In this document: one piece after another, positions 35,940 to 43,816 of the stretch
Numbering within the stretch: position 1 is the first letter of the stretch
How the letters are laid out: every line of letters starts with the position of its first letter
Assembly (NCBI GenBank): GCA_902793605.1
Contig: CADBEB010000004.1
Coordinates: 1-64,000, forward strand
DNA length: 64,000 bases
Direction: 5' to 3'
Source of the DNA: an uncultured Eubacteriales bacterium
GTDB lineage: Bacteria; Bacillota; Clostridia; Christensenellales; Aristaeellaceae
Notes under the pieces: model-generated
The model's input: the letters and a program-made list of their open reading frames with translations, nothing else
What the model was told of the DNA's origin: nothing
The model's database searches: none
Program-made: the position numbers and the translations under genes

Positions 35940-37216
35940 CCGATGTGATCCTTCCCGCCCATATACATCCGCAGGACTTCGGGGATCGCGACCGTACCGT
36001 CCGCCCGGAGGTTGTTCTCCAGGAAGGCAATCAGCATGCGGGGCGGGGCCACGCAGGTGTTGTTCAGCGTATGGGCAAAGTACTTGCTGCCGTCCTCCGC
36101 GCGCACCCGGATCTGCAGGCGCCGCGCCTGGGCGTCGCCCAGGTTCGAGCAGGAGCCGACCTCAAAATACTTCTTCTGCCGGGGAGACCAGGCTTCCACG
36201 TCCAGGCTCTTCACCTTCAGGTCCGCCAGGTCGCCGCTGCAGCACTCCAGCGTCCGCACCGGGATATCCAGCGTCCGGAAAAAGTCCACCGTGTTCTGCC
36301 ACAGCCTGTCAAACCACATCGGGCTGTCCTCGGGCTTGCAGACCACGATCATCTCCTGCTTCTCGAACTGGTGGATGCGGTAGACGCCTCGCTCCTCGAT
36401 GCCGTGGGCGCCGACTTCCTTGCGGAAGCAGGGGCTGTAACTGGTCAGGGTCTTCGGCAGCTTGTCCTCGTCAATGATCGTGTCGATGAACTTGCCGATC
36501 ATCGAGTGCTCAGAGGTACCGATCAGGTACAGGTCCTCGCCCTCGATCTTGTACATCATGTTCTCCATCTCGGCGAAGCTCATGACACCGGTCACCACGT
36601 TGCCGTGGATCATGAAAGGCGGCACCACATAAGTGAAGCCCCGGTCGATCATGAAATCCCGCGCATAGCTCAGGATGGCGCTGTGCAGCCGGGCAATGTC
36701 GCCCATCAGGTAGTAGAACCCGTTGCCGCTGGTCTCCCGCGCCGCGTCCAGATCGATACCGTTCAGGCGCTCCATGATGTCCACATGGTAGGGTATCTCC
36801 CACTCCGGCACCACGGGCTCGCCGAAACGCTGGATCTCGACGTTCTCGCTGTCGTCCTTGCCGATCGGCACACTGTCGTCGATGATGTTGGGGATCACGA
36901 GCATCCGCTTGCGGATCTCGCCCTTCAGTTCTTCTTCCTTCTTCTCCAGCGCTTCCAGCTCATCCGCCATCGCGGCGACTTCCGCCTTGACCTTCTCGGC
37001 TTCTTCCTTCAGGCCCTTACCCAGGAGGCCGCCGATCTGCTTGGACAGGGTCTTGCGCTTGTTGCGCAGGCCGTCCGCCTGCTGGATCGCTTCCCGGTAT
37101 TCCCTGTCAAACGCGATGACCTCGTCCACCATGGGAAGCTTCTGATCCTGAAACTTTTTCCGGATATTTTCCTTCACCTTTTCCGGGTCATTCCGGAGCA
37201 GATTGATATCTAACAT
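35936..37216 (-). CDS. serS: Seryl-tRNA synthetase
   Basis: Charges tRNA-Ser and tRNA-Sec. The 426 residues begin MLDINLLRNDPEKVKENI, then the long antiparallel coiled coil (about 28-105), and the class II core with the TSEHSMIG segment, CFRKEVGAHGIEERGVYRIHQFEKQEM (motif 2 region) and the motif 3 region NTCVAPPRMLIAFLENN. TGAGG precedes the ATG. No T-box is visible in the 91-bp gap to jag, which holds a short copy of the intergenic element. Confidence 0.97.
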   Translation of the reverse strand: MLDINLLRNDPEKVKENIRKKFQDQKLPMVDEVIAFDREYREAIQQADGLRNKRKTLSKQIGGLLGKGLKEEAEKVKAEVAAMADELEALEKKEEELKGEIRKRMLVIPNIIDDSVPIGKDDSENVEIQRFGEPVVPEWEIPYHVDIMERLNGIDLDAARETSGNGFYYLMGDIARLHSAILSYARDFMIDRGFTYVVPPFMIHGNVVTGVMSFAEMENMMYKIEGEDLYLIGTSEHSMIGKFIDTIIDEDKLPKTLTSYSPCFRKEVGAHGIEERGVYRIHQFEKQEMIVVCKPEDSPMWFDRLWQNTVDFFRTLDIPVRTLECCSGDLADLKVKSLDVEAWSPRQKKYFEVGSCSNLGDAQARRLQIRVRAEDGSKYFAHTLNNTCVAPPRMLIAFLENNLRADGTVAIPEVLRMYMGGKDHIG

Positions 37217-37262
37217 CGTTCTTTACCTCAACAAATACTCTCAGATCACTCAATACACCATA

Positions 37263-37310
37263 TCCGAAGGGGTCAGCCCCCCGGTACATTGCCTTACGGA
37301 AAGCCCCTTA
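37263..37310 (+). repeat. Short copy of the CCGAAGGGG...CGGAAAGCCCC element (F)
   Basis: CCGAAGGGG at the left, TTACGGAAAGCCCC at the right, with GGGGTCAGCCCCC inside and no long GC-rich block. Overlaps the jag stop codon by a few bases. Confidence 0.7.
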
Positions 37311-38264
37311 TTTATCGTGTGTAATCACCACATGCCTGTTCGGTTCATCACCTTCGGAATGAGTCGAAACTCCCTCCGTCTGCTGCAGCGCATAGTGTAT
37401 GATCCTGCGCTCATAAGGATTCATGGGCTCCAGGCTGACCTTCCGGCCGGTGCGCAGCGCGCGGTTCGCCATCCGGTTCGCCAGGCGGATCAGGGTATCT
37501 TCCCGCTTCGCGCGGTAGTTCTCCGTATCCAGCGTCACGCGGACATAGCCCTCACGGCCCCGGTTTACCTTCAGGCTGGTCAGGTACTGTACGGCATCCA
37601 GCGTCTCGCCGCGGCGGCCGATCAGCACGCCCAGGGTGTCGCCGTTGATATAGCCGTAGACATTGCCTTCCGCATCCGTGCCCATGTCGATGGTCACGTC
37701 CACGCCCATCAGCTTCGTCAGTTCCATCAGGAACGCATGCGCGATCCCCGCGGGGGAATCCCCGGTCAGCTCTTCCGCCGGGATCATCGTGACTTCCGGC
37801 TTCTCCATCGGCCGGACCTCCGGCTTCTGCTTTGGCTCGGCGGCCTTCTCTTCCTTCGCGGTGGGGGCTTCGTTCTCAGCCTGCGGCTTCTTCTCCGCCG
37901 GCTTTTTCGCCTTCTTCTTCTCGGGAGCGGGCTTGATCTCGGCCGCCGGCTCCTCGTCCTTCTTTTCCTGTTTCTTTTCCGGTTTCTCGGCCTTCTTTTC
38001 CGCGCTCTTCTCGGCCTTCTTTTCCGGATTCTTCTTCGCCTTCGCGGGCTTCTTTTCTTCCAGCAGGTCGCCCAGCGGATCCTCCTCCGAGGCCTTTACG
38101 GTCAGGCGAACCTTCGCGGGACGGCTGCCAAACAGACCGAACAGGCCCTTGCTGCCTTCCTCGACGACCATCACATCCACATCACCGATCGAAACGCCAA
38201 GCTCCTGCAGCCCCTGTTCGATCGCTTCCTCTACGGTCTTGGCCATTGCTTCAAACTGTTTCAT
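37308..38264 (-). CDS. jag: RNA-binding protein KhpB (Jag, SpoIIIJ-associated)
   Basis: RNA-binding regulator linked to cell elongation and, in spore formers, to SpoIIIJ. The 318 residues comprise a Jag_N domain (about 1-50, VEEAIEQGLQELG ... GLFGLFGSRPAKVRL), a roughly 110-residue Lys/Glu/Ala/Pro-rich low-complexity linker, a KH domain with VLIGRRGETLDAVQYL and an R3H domain with PYERRIIHYAL. The linker is unusually long. Its start overlaps the yidC stop by 4 nt. Confidence 0.95.
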   Translation of the reverse strand: MKQFEAMAKTVEEAIEQGLQELGVSIGDVDVMVVEEGSKGLFGLFGSRPAKVRLTVKASEEDPLGDLLEEKKPAKAKKNPEKKAEKSAEKKAEKPEKKQEKKDEEPAAEIKPAPEKKKAKKPAEKKPQAENEAPTAKEEKAAEPKQKPEVRPMEKPEVTMIPAEELTGDSPAGIAHAFLMELTKLMGVDVTIDMGTDAEGNVYGYINGDTLGVLIGRRGETLDAVQYLTSLKVNRGREGYVRVTLDTENYRAKREDTLIRLANRMANRALRTGRKVSLEPMNPYERRIIHYALQQTEGVSTHSEGDEPNRHVVITHDK

Positions 38265-39262
38265 TTTACAGATCCTTCCCCGGCCACTGCTGCGGCAGCC
38301 GCTTCTCTCTTGTCCAGGAACTTGTTGATCGCGTAAGTCTGTCCCATGCTCACCAGGTTACCCGCAACCCAGTACAGGGCGAAGGCAGCGGAGTAGCTGA
38401 AGCAGATGATCAGCGAAAAGATCGGGAAGAAATACTGCATAAACTTCCCGGTACTTGCGCCCGGCGCGCTCGGGTCGGTCGGCTGGGAGTTTCCCATGAT
38501 CTTGGTCATCGCCAGCTGGCTGACCGCGCTCAGGATCGGCAGGAGCATCAGGCCGTTGTATTCGTTCACCAGGGAAAGCTGGGTGATCAGCAGGTTGAAC
38601 GTCCAGCCGGGCTTCACCGCCACGGCTTCGACATAGGCGGCGTTCTGCTGCATGGCCTCGACGATATCCGCCAGGGTCTTGCCCAGGTTCGCCTGTGCAA
38701 AACTCTCGGCCGTCAGCCCCATGTCCTTGATCAGGACCGGCAGGTTGTTCGCGTCCAGCGTGTTGAACCAGCTCAGCCACTGATCCGCCGGGATCTGCTG
38801 CAGCGTCCGGACATCCGGCAGCGCAGCCGCGAAGATGCTGTCAGGCATCCACAGGTTCTTGATCCACAGCCAGCGCTCGAGCTGGGGGATCTCGTTGTTC
38901 AGGATCTGACCCAGCTGGATCAGCAGCTCCTTGTTGGCCGCCATCCGCATCGCGCCGAAAACGGCGATCAGGATCGGCCAGGTCAGCAGCAGCGGCAGAC
39001 AGCTGGACAGCGGATTCACGTGCTCCTTTTTGTAGAGCTCGGCTGTCTTCTGATTCAGTTTTTCCTTGTCGTTGGCATACTTCTTCTGCAGGGCCTGCAT
39101 CTGGGGCTGCAGCTTCGTGGTCTTCCGCATGCTCACGCGGCTCTTGATGTCCAGTGGCGTCAGCACCAGGCGGATCATGACGGTAAAGACCACCATCGCC
39201 CATCCCCAGCTTCCGACCCAGCTTCTGATCCAGGCCAGGATGTTGAAAAGAAAATCATTCAT
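38261..39262 (-). CDS. yidC: Membrane protein insertase YidC
   Basis: Inserts proteins into the cytoplasmic membrane. The 333 residues show the first helix of the Gram-positive type (GWAMVVFTVMIRLVLTPLDIKS, with the conserved hydrophilic-groove Arg), the cytoplasmic Lys-rich hairpin KLQPQMQALQKKYANDKEKLNQ, and the later helices (PLLLTWPILIAVFGAM, MQYFFPIFSLIICFSYSAAFALYW). Between the second and third helices lies an extracytoplasmic insertion of about 100 residues that short Bacillota YidC proteins lack. No lipobox cysteine at the N-terminus. Confidence 0.95.
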   Translation of the reverse strand: MNDFLFNILAWIRSWVGSWGWAMVVFTVMIRLVLTPLDIKSRVSMRKTTKLQPQMQALQKKYANDKEKLNQKTAELYKKEHVNPLSSCLPLLLTWPILIAVFGAMRMAANKELLIQLGQILNNEIPQLERWLWIKNLWMPDSIFAAALPDVRTLQQIPADQWLSWFNTLDANNLPVLIKDMGLTAESFAQANLGKTLADIVEAMQQNAAYVEAVAVKPGWTFNLLITQLSLVNEYNGLMLLPILSAVSQLAMTKIMGNSQPTDPSAPGASTGKFMQYFFPIFSLIICFSYSAAFALYWVAGNLVSMGQTYAINKFLDKREAAAAAVAGEGSVK

Positions 39263-39268
39263 TCCGGG

Positions 39269-39511
39269 TTATTCCCTCCTTAACATGGTGCAGGGATCCT
39301 CCGGTACGGGGTCATAGCCTCCCTTGCTGAAGGGATTGCAGCGCAGGATGCGCCAGGCCGCCATCCTTCCGCCCTTCCAGGCGCCGTACCTTTCGATCGC
39401 GGTCACGGCATACTCGGAACAGGTCGGGATATAGCGGCACGCGGGGTGCTTCTTGCGGTGGCTCAGCTCCCGTCTGTAGAAGCGGATCATCCATAAAAAG
39501 AAACTTTTCAT
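39269..39511 (-). CDS. yidD: Membrane protein insertion efficiency factor YidD
   Basis: An 80-residue YidD with IRFYRRELS, the [22 protein letters not shown] core with its conserved cysteines, and [16 protein letters not shown]. The start MKSFFLW at 39511 has AAGG six bases upstream and matches the family; an alternative start at 39541 overlaps the rnpA stop in an ATGA junction and would add ten residues. The open frame extends further upstream but inside rnpA. Confidence 0.93.
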   Translation of the reverse strand: MKSFFLWMIRFYRRELSHRKKHPACRYIPTCSEYAVTAIERYGAWKGGRMAAWRILRCNPFSKGGYDPVPEDPCTMLRRE

Positions 39512-39537
39512 GGAGAACCTTTTCAGCGAAAGACGTC

Positions 39538-39912
39538 TCATTCGGCGCGGTTCCCTTCTCCCGAAGGTTTGCGGAGCGCGTCCTGCTTTTTCAGCAGGTA
39601 ACGCACGTCCCGCTTCAGGTCGTCGAAGGCGGCCTCTGCGGCTGAAGGTCTGGCGACGATCACGTACAGACCGGTTTTCACATCCCCTAAATAGGGCCGG
39701 AAGCATTCCCGCAGGCGTCGCTTGATCCGGTTCCGGGTCACGGCGTTGCCTGTTTTCTTGCTGACGGAAAACCCGATCTTCAGCTCCCGGCCCGGGGCCA
39801 GGAGCATGACCAGATTGCGGCAGGCGACCGAATGCCCCTTGCGGTAGACATACTGGAACGCCCGGTTCTTCTTCAGCCGATAACGTCTTTCCATCGTTGG
39901 TTCATCATCCAT
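39538..39912 (-). CDS. rnpA: Ribonuclease P protein component
   Basis: Protein cofactor of RNase P for tRNA 5' maturation. The 124 residues hold [16 protein letters not shown], the RNR motif [17 protein letters not shown] and [20 protein letters not shown]. The family usually begins at the second Met (MERRYRLKK, 39894), which may be the true start; neither has a clear Shine-Dalgarno, and a GC-rich hairpin lies between rpmH and this gene. Confidence 0.95.
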   Translation of the reverse strand: MDDEPTMERRYRLKKNRAFQYVYRKGHSVACRNLVMLLAPGRELKIGFSVSKKTGNAVTRNRIKRRLRECFRPYLGDVKTGLYVIVARPSAAEAAFDDLKRDVRYLLKKQDALRKPSGEGNRAE

Positions 39913-39948
39913 CCGCTTCAGGCGGATTCACCCTTGGTTTATGAGGAA

Positions 39949-39978
39949 AGGCCCGCCCATTGGAAAACGGGCGGGCCT
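39949..39978 (-). promoter_or_regulatory. Strong hairpin between rpmH and rnpA
   Basis: Perfect 10-bp stem AGGCCCGCCC/GGGCGGGCCT with a ten-base loop, followed on the minus strand by TTCCTCAT. It may attenuate or process the transcript so that rpmH is expressed above rnpA. Confidence 0.75.
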
Positions 39979-40014
39979 CATCCACAGTCATACTGAAGTC
40001 GGCTGTACGGCAAA

Positions 40015-40149
40015 TCAGACCGTCAGCTCTTTGCGGCCGCGGCGACGGCGGGCAGCCAGAACCCGGCGACCGTTCTTGGTCGACATGCGGGCACGGAAGC
40101 CATGCACCTTGCTGCGCTGACGCTTTTTGGGCTGGTATGTACGGAACAT
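40015..40149 (-). CDS. rpmH: 50S ribosomal protein L34
   Basis: A 44-residue, highly basic protein starting [18 protein letters not shown] and continuing [17 protein letters not shown] to RGRKELTV. It is the standard L34 sequence and length. It heads the rpmH-rnpA-yidD-yidC-jag cluster, normally beside dnaA and oriC, but here metK lies upstream and no dnaA or DnaA-box cluster is visible. GGAG precedes the ATG. Confidence 0.98.
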   Translation of the reverse strand: MFRTYQPKKRQRSKVHGFRARMSTKNGRRVLAARRRRGRKELTV

Positions 40150-40233
40150 GATCAACACTCCTCTGAAACTCGTTCATGGGTCCCGGGGACCCTTATCTCT
40201 CAGCCTGTCCCGGAAAATTCGGACAGCCCAATT

Positions 40234-40263
40234 AATATATCAGAATCCCCAAACCCTTGTCAA
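40234..40263 (-). promoter_or_regulatory. Promoter of the rpmH cluster with structured leader
   Basis: Minus strand: -35 TTGACA (40258-40263), 18-bp spacer, -10 TATATT (40234-40239). The leader then forms CTGTCC/GGACAG (40205-40226) and GGGTCCC/GGGACCC (40176-40190) hairpins. Confidence 0.85.
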
Positions 40264-40320
40264 GCATTGTTTTGGAAATTTGCGGACTTTCTCCGCCCTT
40301 CTTCCTTTACCTCCCGGGAT

Positions 40321-40410
40321 CCGAAGGAGCGCGTGGGCGCTGATGCGCGCGGTGCGCGAGACGCGACTGCGTCCGCGGTGCGCGTGCGTTTCCTTACGGA
40401 AAGCCCTCGC
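40321..40410 (+). repeat. Long GC-rich intergenic element, copy C
   Basis: CCGAAGGAGCG at the left, GGGCGCTGATGCGCGCGG, GTGCGCGAGACGCGACTG, CGTCCGCGGTGCGCGTGC, then TTTCCTTACGGAAAGCCC. Lies 13 bp after the metK stop. Confidence 0.92.
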
Positions 40411-40423
40411 ATTACAACCCTTG

Positions 40424-41593
40424 TCAAAGAGCTTTCTTAAGCTCTTCGACACAATCCTCATGCTCCCAGGGCAGGTCAATATCCGTCCTTCCGAAATGCC
40501 CGTAGGCCGCTGTCTGCCGGTAGATCGGCCTGCGCAGGTCCAGCCGCCTGATGATCTGCGACGGCCGGAAATCAAACACCTTCTCCACGATCTCCGCCAG
40601 CTTGTCGTCCGGCAGAACGCCGGTCCCGAACGTATCCACCATGATGCTGACCGGTTCAGCCACGCCGATCGCGTAGGCCAGCTGGATCTGGCAGCGATCC
40701 GCCAGCCCGGCAGCCACCACGTTCTTCGCGGCATGGCGGGCGGCATAGGCCGCGCTGCGGTCCACCTTCGTGGGGTCCTTGCCGGAGAAGCAGCCGCCGC
40801 CGTGAGGCGCGTATCCGCCGTAGGTGTCCACGATAATCTTGCGGCCTGTCAGGCCGGTGTCTCCCGCGGGTCCGCCGATCACGAACCGGCCGGTCGGGTT
40901 GACAAAGATCCGGGTGTTTTCCGTGATCAGCTCATGCGGGATCACGGGCAGGATCACCTGCTCGATGATTTCCTCGCGCAGCGTGGTCTGGTCAACATCC
41001 GCCGCGTGCTGGGCGGAAATGACCACGGTGTCGACCGCAACGGGCTTGTCGTCCTCGTAAGCGACGGTCACCTGGGTCTTTCCGTCGGGATAGAGGTACG
41101 GCAGCGTGCCGTCCTTGCGGACTTTGGTAAGCCGCAGGGCCAGGCGGTGGCTCAGCGCGATGGGCAGGGGCATTTTCTCCGGGGTCTCGTTGCAGGCGTA
41201 ACCGAACATCATGCCCTGGTCGCCGGCGCCGATATCCGCCTCGTCCTCCCCGCCGCGGGTCTCCAGGGCGTCGTCAACGCCCATGGCGATGTCCGGGCTC
41301 TGGTCATGGATGGCGGTCATCACGGCACAGGTCCTGCCGTTGAAGGACTTCTCCGGAGCGTCGTAGCCGATGTCCATGACAGTCCTGCGGACGATCGCGT
41401 TGATATCCACATAGGATTCGGTCGTGATCTCGCCCATAACGGTGATCATGCCGGTCGACGCAAAGGTCTCGCAGGCAACGCGGGCGGCGGGATCCTGCTC
41501 AAGGATCGCGTCGAGCACGGCGTCGGACACCTGGTCGCACAGTTTGTCGGGATGTCCCTCGGTCACGGATTCGGAAGTAAACAGTCTGCGCAT
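40424..41593 (-). CDS. metK: S-adenosylmethionine synthetase
   Basis: Makes SAM from methionine and ATP. The 389 residues start [28 protein letters not shown] and carry the [13 protein letters not shown] loop, the P-loop-like [16 protein letters not shown] and the TSE(S/D) start region. AGGAG seven bases upstream places the start at 41593; a longer frame runs into the riboswitch terminator. Expression is controlled by an S-box riboswitch, so it should fall when SAM is abundant. Confidence 0.98.
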   Translation of the reverse strand: MRRLFTSESVTEGHPDKLCDQVSDAVLDAILEQDPAARVACETFASTGMITVMGEITTESYVDINAIVRRTVMDIGYDAPEKSFNGRTCAVMTAIHDQSPDIAMGVDDALETRGGEDEADIGAGDQGMMFGYACNETPEKMPLPIALSHRLALRLTKVRKDGTLPYLYPDGKTQVTVAYEDDKPVAVDTVVISAQHAADVDQTTLREEIIEQVILPVIPHELITENTRIFVNPTGRFVIGGPAGDTGLTGRKIIVDTYGGYAPHGGGCFSGKDPTKVDRSAAYAARHAAKNVVAAGLADRCQIQLAYAIGVAEPVSIMVDTFGTGVLPDDKLAEIVEKVFDFRPSQIIRRLDLRRPIYRQTAAYGHFGRTDIDLPWEHEDCVEELKKAL

Positions 41594-41631
41594 GGTCTTT
41601 CTCCTGTCTGATATAAATTCTGAAATAATAA

Positions 41632-41659
41632 CCGCCTGGCTTGCACACAAACCAGGCGG
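41632..41659 (-). terminator. Riboswitch-controlled terminator before metK
   Basis: Perfect 8-bp stem CCGCCTGG/CCAGGCGG followed on the minus strand by TTATTATTT. It is the expression platform of the SAM-I riboswitch. Confidence 0.9.
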
Positions 41660-41680
41660 GAATCGATCTTTCGGACCGTC

Positions 41681-41792
41681 CTTATCTGTCAGCGCTTCCC
41701 TGCGGGAGTGTGCCGCGCTGCGGGATTTGGCACCAAGCCTCAGCCGGTTGCCGTGACGTCATCGGGCCCGTCCCTCGGTCACTCGTGATAAG
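41681..41792 (-). ncRNA. SAM-I (S-box) riboswitch
   Basis: Minus strand begins CTTATCACGAGTGACCGAGG and has GGACGGGCCCGATGACG, the kink-turn/pseudoknot part GGCAACCGG, then TTGGTGCCAAATCCCGC and the closing GACAGATAAG. P1 pairs CTTATC with GATAAG. These are the conserved S-box elements in order, upstream of metK. Confidence 0.97.
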
Positions 41793-41811
41793 GTATTCAG
41801 TTGCGGGGATT

Positions 41812-41840
41812 ATCTTAACTACCAACAATCATTTTGTCAA
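41812..41840 (-). promoter_or_regulatory. Promoter of the metK riboswitch transcript
   Basis: Minus strand: -35 TTGACA (41835-41840), 17-bp spacer, -10 TAAGAT (41812-41817); the riboswitch starts about 20 nt downstream. Confidence 0.82.
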
Positions 41841-41876
41841 GGCCTCAATATTGACCATTCACAAAACCACCTGCGA

Positions 41877-41965
41877 CCCGAAGGGGGCCTGGGCGATGTC
41901 GCGTGCGGTGCGCGAGCGGGCACACCCGCCGCGGTGCGCGTGCGATTCCTTACGGAAAGCCCCCC
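41877..41965 (+). repeat. Long GC-rich intergenic element, copy D (divergent centre)
   Basis: CCCGAAGGGGGCC at the left and TTACGGAAAGCCCCCC at the right. The interior differs from A-C: GGGCGATGTCGCGTGCGG, GTGCGCGAGCGGGCACAC, CCGCCGCGGTGCGCGTGCG. Lies 5 bp after the pta stop. Confidence 0.88.
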
Positions 41966-41970
41966 AGATC

Positions 41971-42969
41971 TTATACCAATGCGGCTGTAATAATCGACAT
42001 CGTATAAACTTCATTCGCGTCGCATCCGCGGCTGAGGTCGTTGATCGGCGCGTTCAGTCCCTGCAGGATCGGGCCGTAGGCGGCGAACCCGCCGAGGCGC
42101 TGGGCGATCTTGTAGCCGATGTTGCCGCTCTGGATCTCGGGGAAGATAAAGGTGTTGGCATAGCCGGCCACCTTGCTGCCCGGGAACTTCAGCTGTCCGA
42201 CGACCGGGGAAACAGCCGCGTCAAACTGCATCTCGCCGTCGACCGCGAGGTCCGGCGCTTTTTCCTTGACGATGGCGGTGGCGTTGCGGACCAGGTCCAC
42301 GTTCGCACCCTTGCCGGAGCCCTTGGTGGAGTAGGACAGCATCGCGACCTTCGGATCCATGCCGAAGATCCTGGCGGTCCCGGCGGTGGCGATGGCCACT
42401 TCCGCCAGCTGGTCAGCCGCGGTCAGGGTCACGTTGCCTTCCTTGTCCTTCCGGTCTTCATAGGCGATGTTGATGGCGCAGTCGCCCATGCACAGCATCT
42501 CGTCGTCCCGGACAAGGATGAAGCAGCTGGACACCAGGTTGGAGCCCTTGCGGGTCTTCACGATCTGCAGCGCGGGGCGGACAGTGTCCGCGGTGGAGTA
42601 GGTCGCGCCGCCGAGCAGTGCGTCCGCGACACCCATCTTCACGAGCATCGTGCCGAAGTAGTTGCCCCTGGACAGGGCGGCGCGGCACTCTTCCTCGCTC
42701 ATCTTTCCCTTACGGAGCTCGACCATGGTCTTCACCATGTCTTCCATGCCGGGATAGGTGGCGGGATCCAGGATCTCCAGGCCTTCGATGTCGAAACCGC
42801 CCTTGGCGGCCGCAGCCTTCACTTCATCCACGGGGCCGACCAGCACGGGGGTCAGGAACCCTTCCTTCTTCAGGCGGGCAGCGGACTCCAGGATCCGGGC
42901 GTCCGTTCCTTCGGTATATACGATCTTGCGGGGATTGGCTTTCAGAATCTCGATCAGGTTCTCGAACAT
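41971..42969 (-). CDS. pta: Phosphate acetyltransferase
   Basis: Interconverts acetyl-CoA and acetyl phosphate in the acetate/ATP pathway of fermenters. The 332 residues match the short Pta form (about 330) without the DRTGG/N-terminal extension of E. coli. Visible segments: KIVYTEGTDARILESAARL, GATYSTADTVRPALQIVKTR, AMLSYSTKGSGKG, and NTFIFPEIQSGNIGYKIAQRLGG. The start is preceded by GGAGGAG. No ackA is adjacent. Confidence 0.97.
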   Translation of the reverse strand: MFENLIEILKANPRKIVYTEGTDARILESAARLKKEGFLTPVLVGPVDEVKAAAAKGGFDIEGLEILDPATYPGMEDMVKTMVELRKGKMSEEECRAALSRGNYFGTMLVKMGVADALLGGATYSTADTVRPALQIVKTRKGSNLVSSCFILVRDDEMLCMGDCAINIAYEDRKDKEGNVTLTAADQLAEVAIATAGTARIFGMDPKVAMLSYSTKGSGKGANVDLVRNATAIVKEKAPDLAVDGEMQFDAAVSPVVGQLKFPGSKVAGYANTFIFPEIQSGNIGYKIAQRLGGFAAYGPILQGLNAPINDLSRGCDANEVYTMSIITAALV

Positions 42970-43070
42970 GGGATCACTCCTCCGGTTTTTCTTGATGGTT
43001 ATACTCTAACACTTTCAGTGGCTTTTGTGAAGGCCTTCCGCAATTTGCCCTCCCCCTTTTCGTCCCCCGG

Positions 43071-43099
43071 TTGATCGGAAGCGGGTTTTCGGTTATGAT
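43071..43099 (+). promoter_or_regulatory. Promoter of the nitroreductase gene
   Basis: -35 TTGATC (43071-43076), 17-bp spacer, -10 TATGAT (43094-43099). Confidence 0.75.
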
Positions 43100-43141
43100 G
43101 GACCCGGAACCGATCTATTCAGCCAAAAAGGAGATGTCGGA

Positions 43142-43672
43142 ATGAACGTTCTGGACGCGATCCGCAGCCGTCACAGCTACCGGGGAAAATACCAGCCCAC
43201 GCCCGTCCCGCGGTCCGACCTGGAAACCATTATGCAGGCCGGCCTGGATGCGCCTTCCGGCTGCAACCGGCAGACTACGAGCCTGATCGCCGTGGACGAT
43301 CCCGCCGTCCTGCAGCGGCTTCGCGAAGTCATCAATCCGCCCGTGGCGGAAACCGCCCCGGCGGCGATCTGCGTGCTCACCCGGCGGATCAACGCGTACC
43401 GGGACAAATGCTTTGCCGTGCAGGATTATTCCGCCGCGATCCAGAACATGCTGCTCGCCATCGTGGAGCTGGGATACCAGAGCTGCTGGATTGAAGGCCA
43501 CATCACGGACGACGACCGGATCTGCGATAAAATGGCGCGGATCCTGAACCTGCCGGAAGACTGCGAGCTCGTCTGCTTCCTCCCCGTCGGCATCGCGGAA
43601 AGCAGCCCGGCCGTTCCCCCGAAGAAGCCGTTCTCCGAGCGCGCCTGGTTCAATTCCTTCCCGCGGCCGTAA
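43142..43672 (+). CDS. Nitroreductase family FMN oxidoreductase
   Basis: A 176-residue nitroreductase-fold protein. It begins with the family pattern NVLDAIRSRHSYRGKYQPTPVP and has GLDAPSGCNRQTTSL (FMN contact) and a dimer-type centre AIQNMLLAIVELGYQSCWIEG. It probably reduces quinones, nitro compounds or flavins; the substrate is unknown. AAAGGAG precedes the ATG. A perfect inverted repeat ATCCCGGA/TCCGGGAT follows the stop without a T tract. Confidence 0.9.
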   Translation: MNVLDAIRSRHSYRGKYQPTPVPRSDLETIMQAGLDAPSGCNRQTTSLIAVDDPAVLQRLREVINPPVAETAPAAICVLTRRINAYRDKCFAVQDYSAAIQNMLLAIVELGYQSCWIEGHITDDDRICDKMARILNLPEDCELVCFLPVGIAESSPAVPPKKPFSERAWFNSFPRP

Positions 43673-43761
43673 TCCCGGACCATCTCCGTCGTATCCGGGA
43701 TCTGCTGCGGATGAGATTCCGCGGGCCGAAACAAACCCGTGATAAATCGGAAAAACTGTGA

Positions 43762-43767
43762 TATAAT
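43762..43767 (+). promoter_or_regulatory. -10 box of the c-di-GMP protein gene
   Basis: TATAAT with a weak -35 (GTGATA) 17 bp upstream. The 50-nt leader carries the ribosome site AGGAGG seven bases before the ATG at 43817. Confidence 0.6.
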
Positions 43768-43816
43768 CCATTCAGAGCAATGACCATCGATGCTGAAAGG
43801 ATCAGGAGGATCAGAT

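Noticed and set aside
39512..39706. Extended N-terminus of YidD reaching into rnpA
   Set aside because: Homologues begin at MKSFF-like sequences; the extra frame is a shadow of rnpA.
40150..40423. Replication origin upstream of rpmH
   Set aside because: I looked for TTATCCACA-like DnaA boxes and an AT-rich unwinding region; none is clustered here and dnaA is absent.
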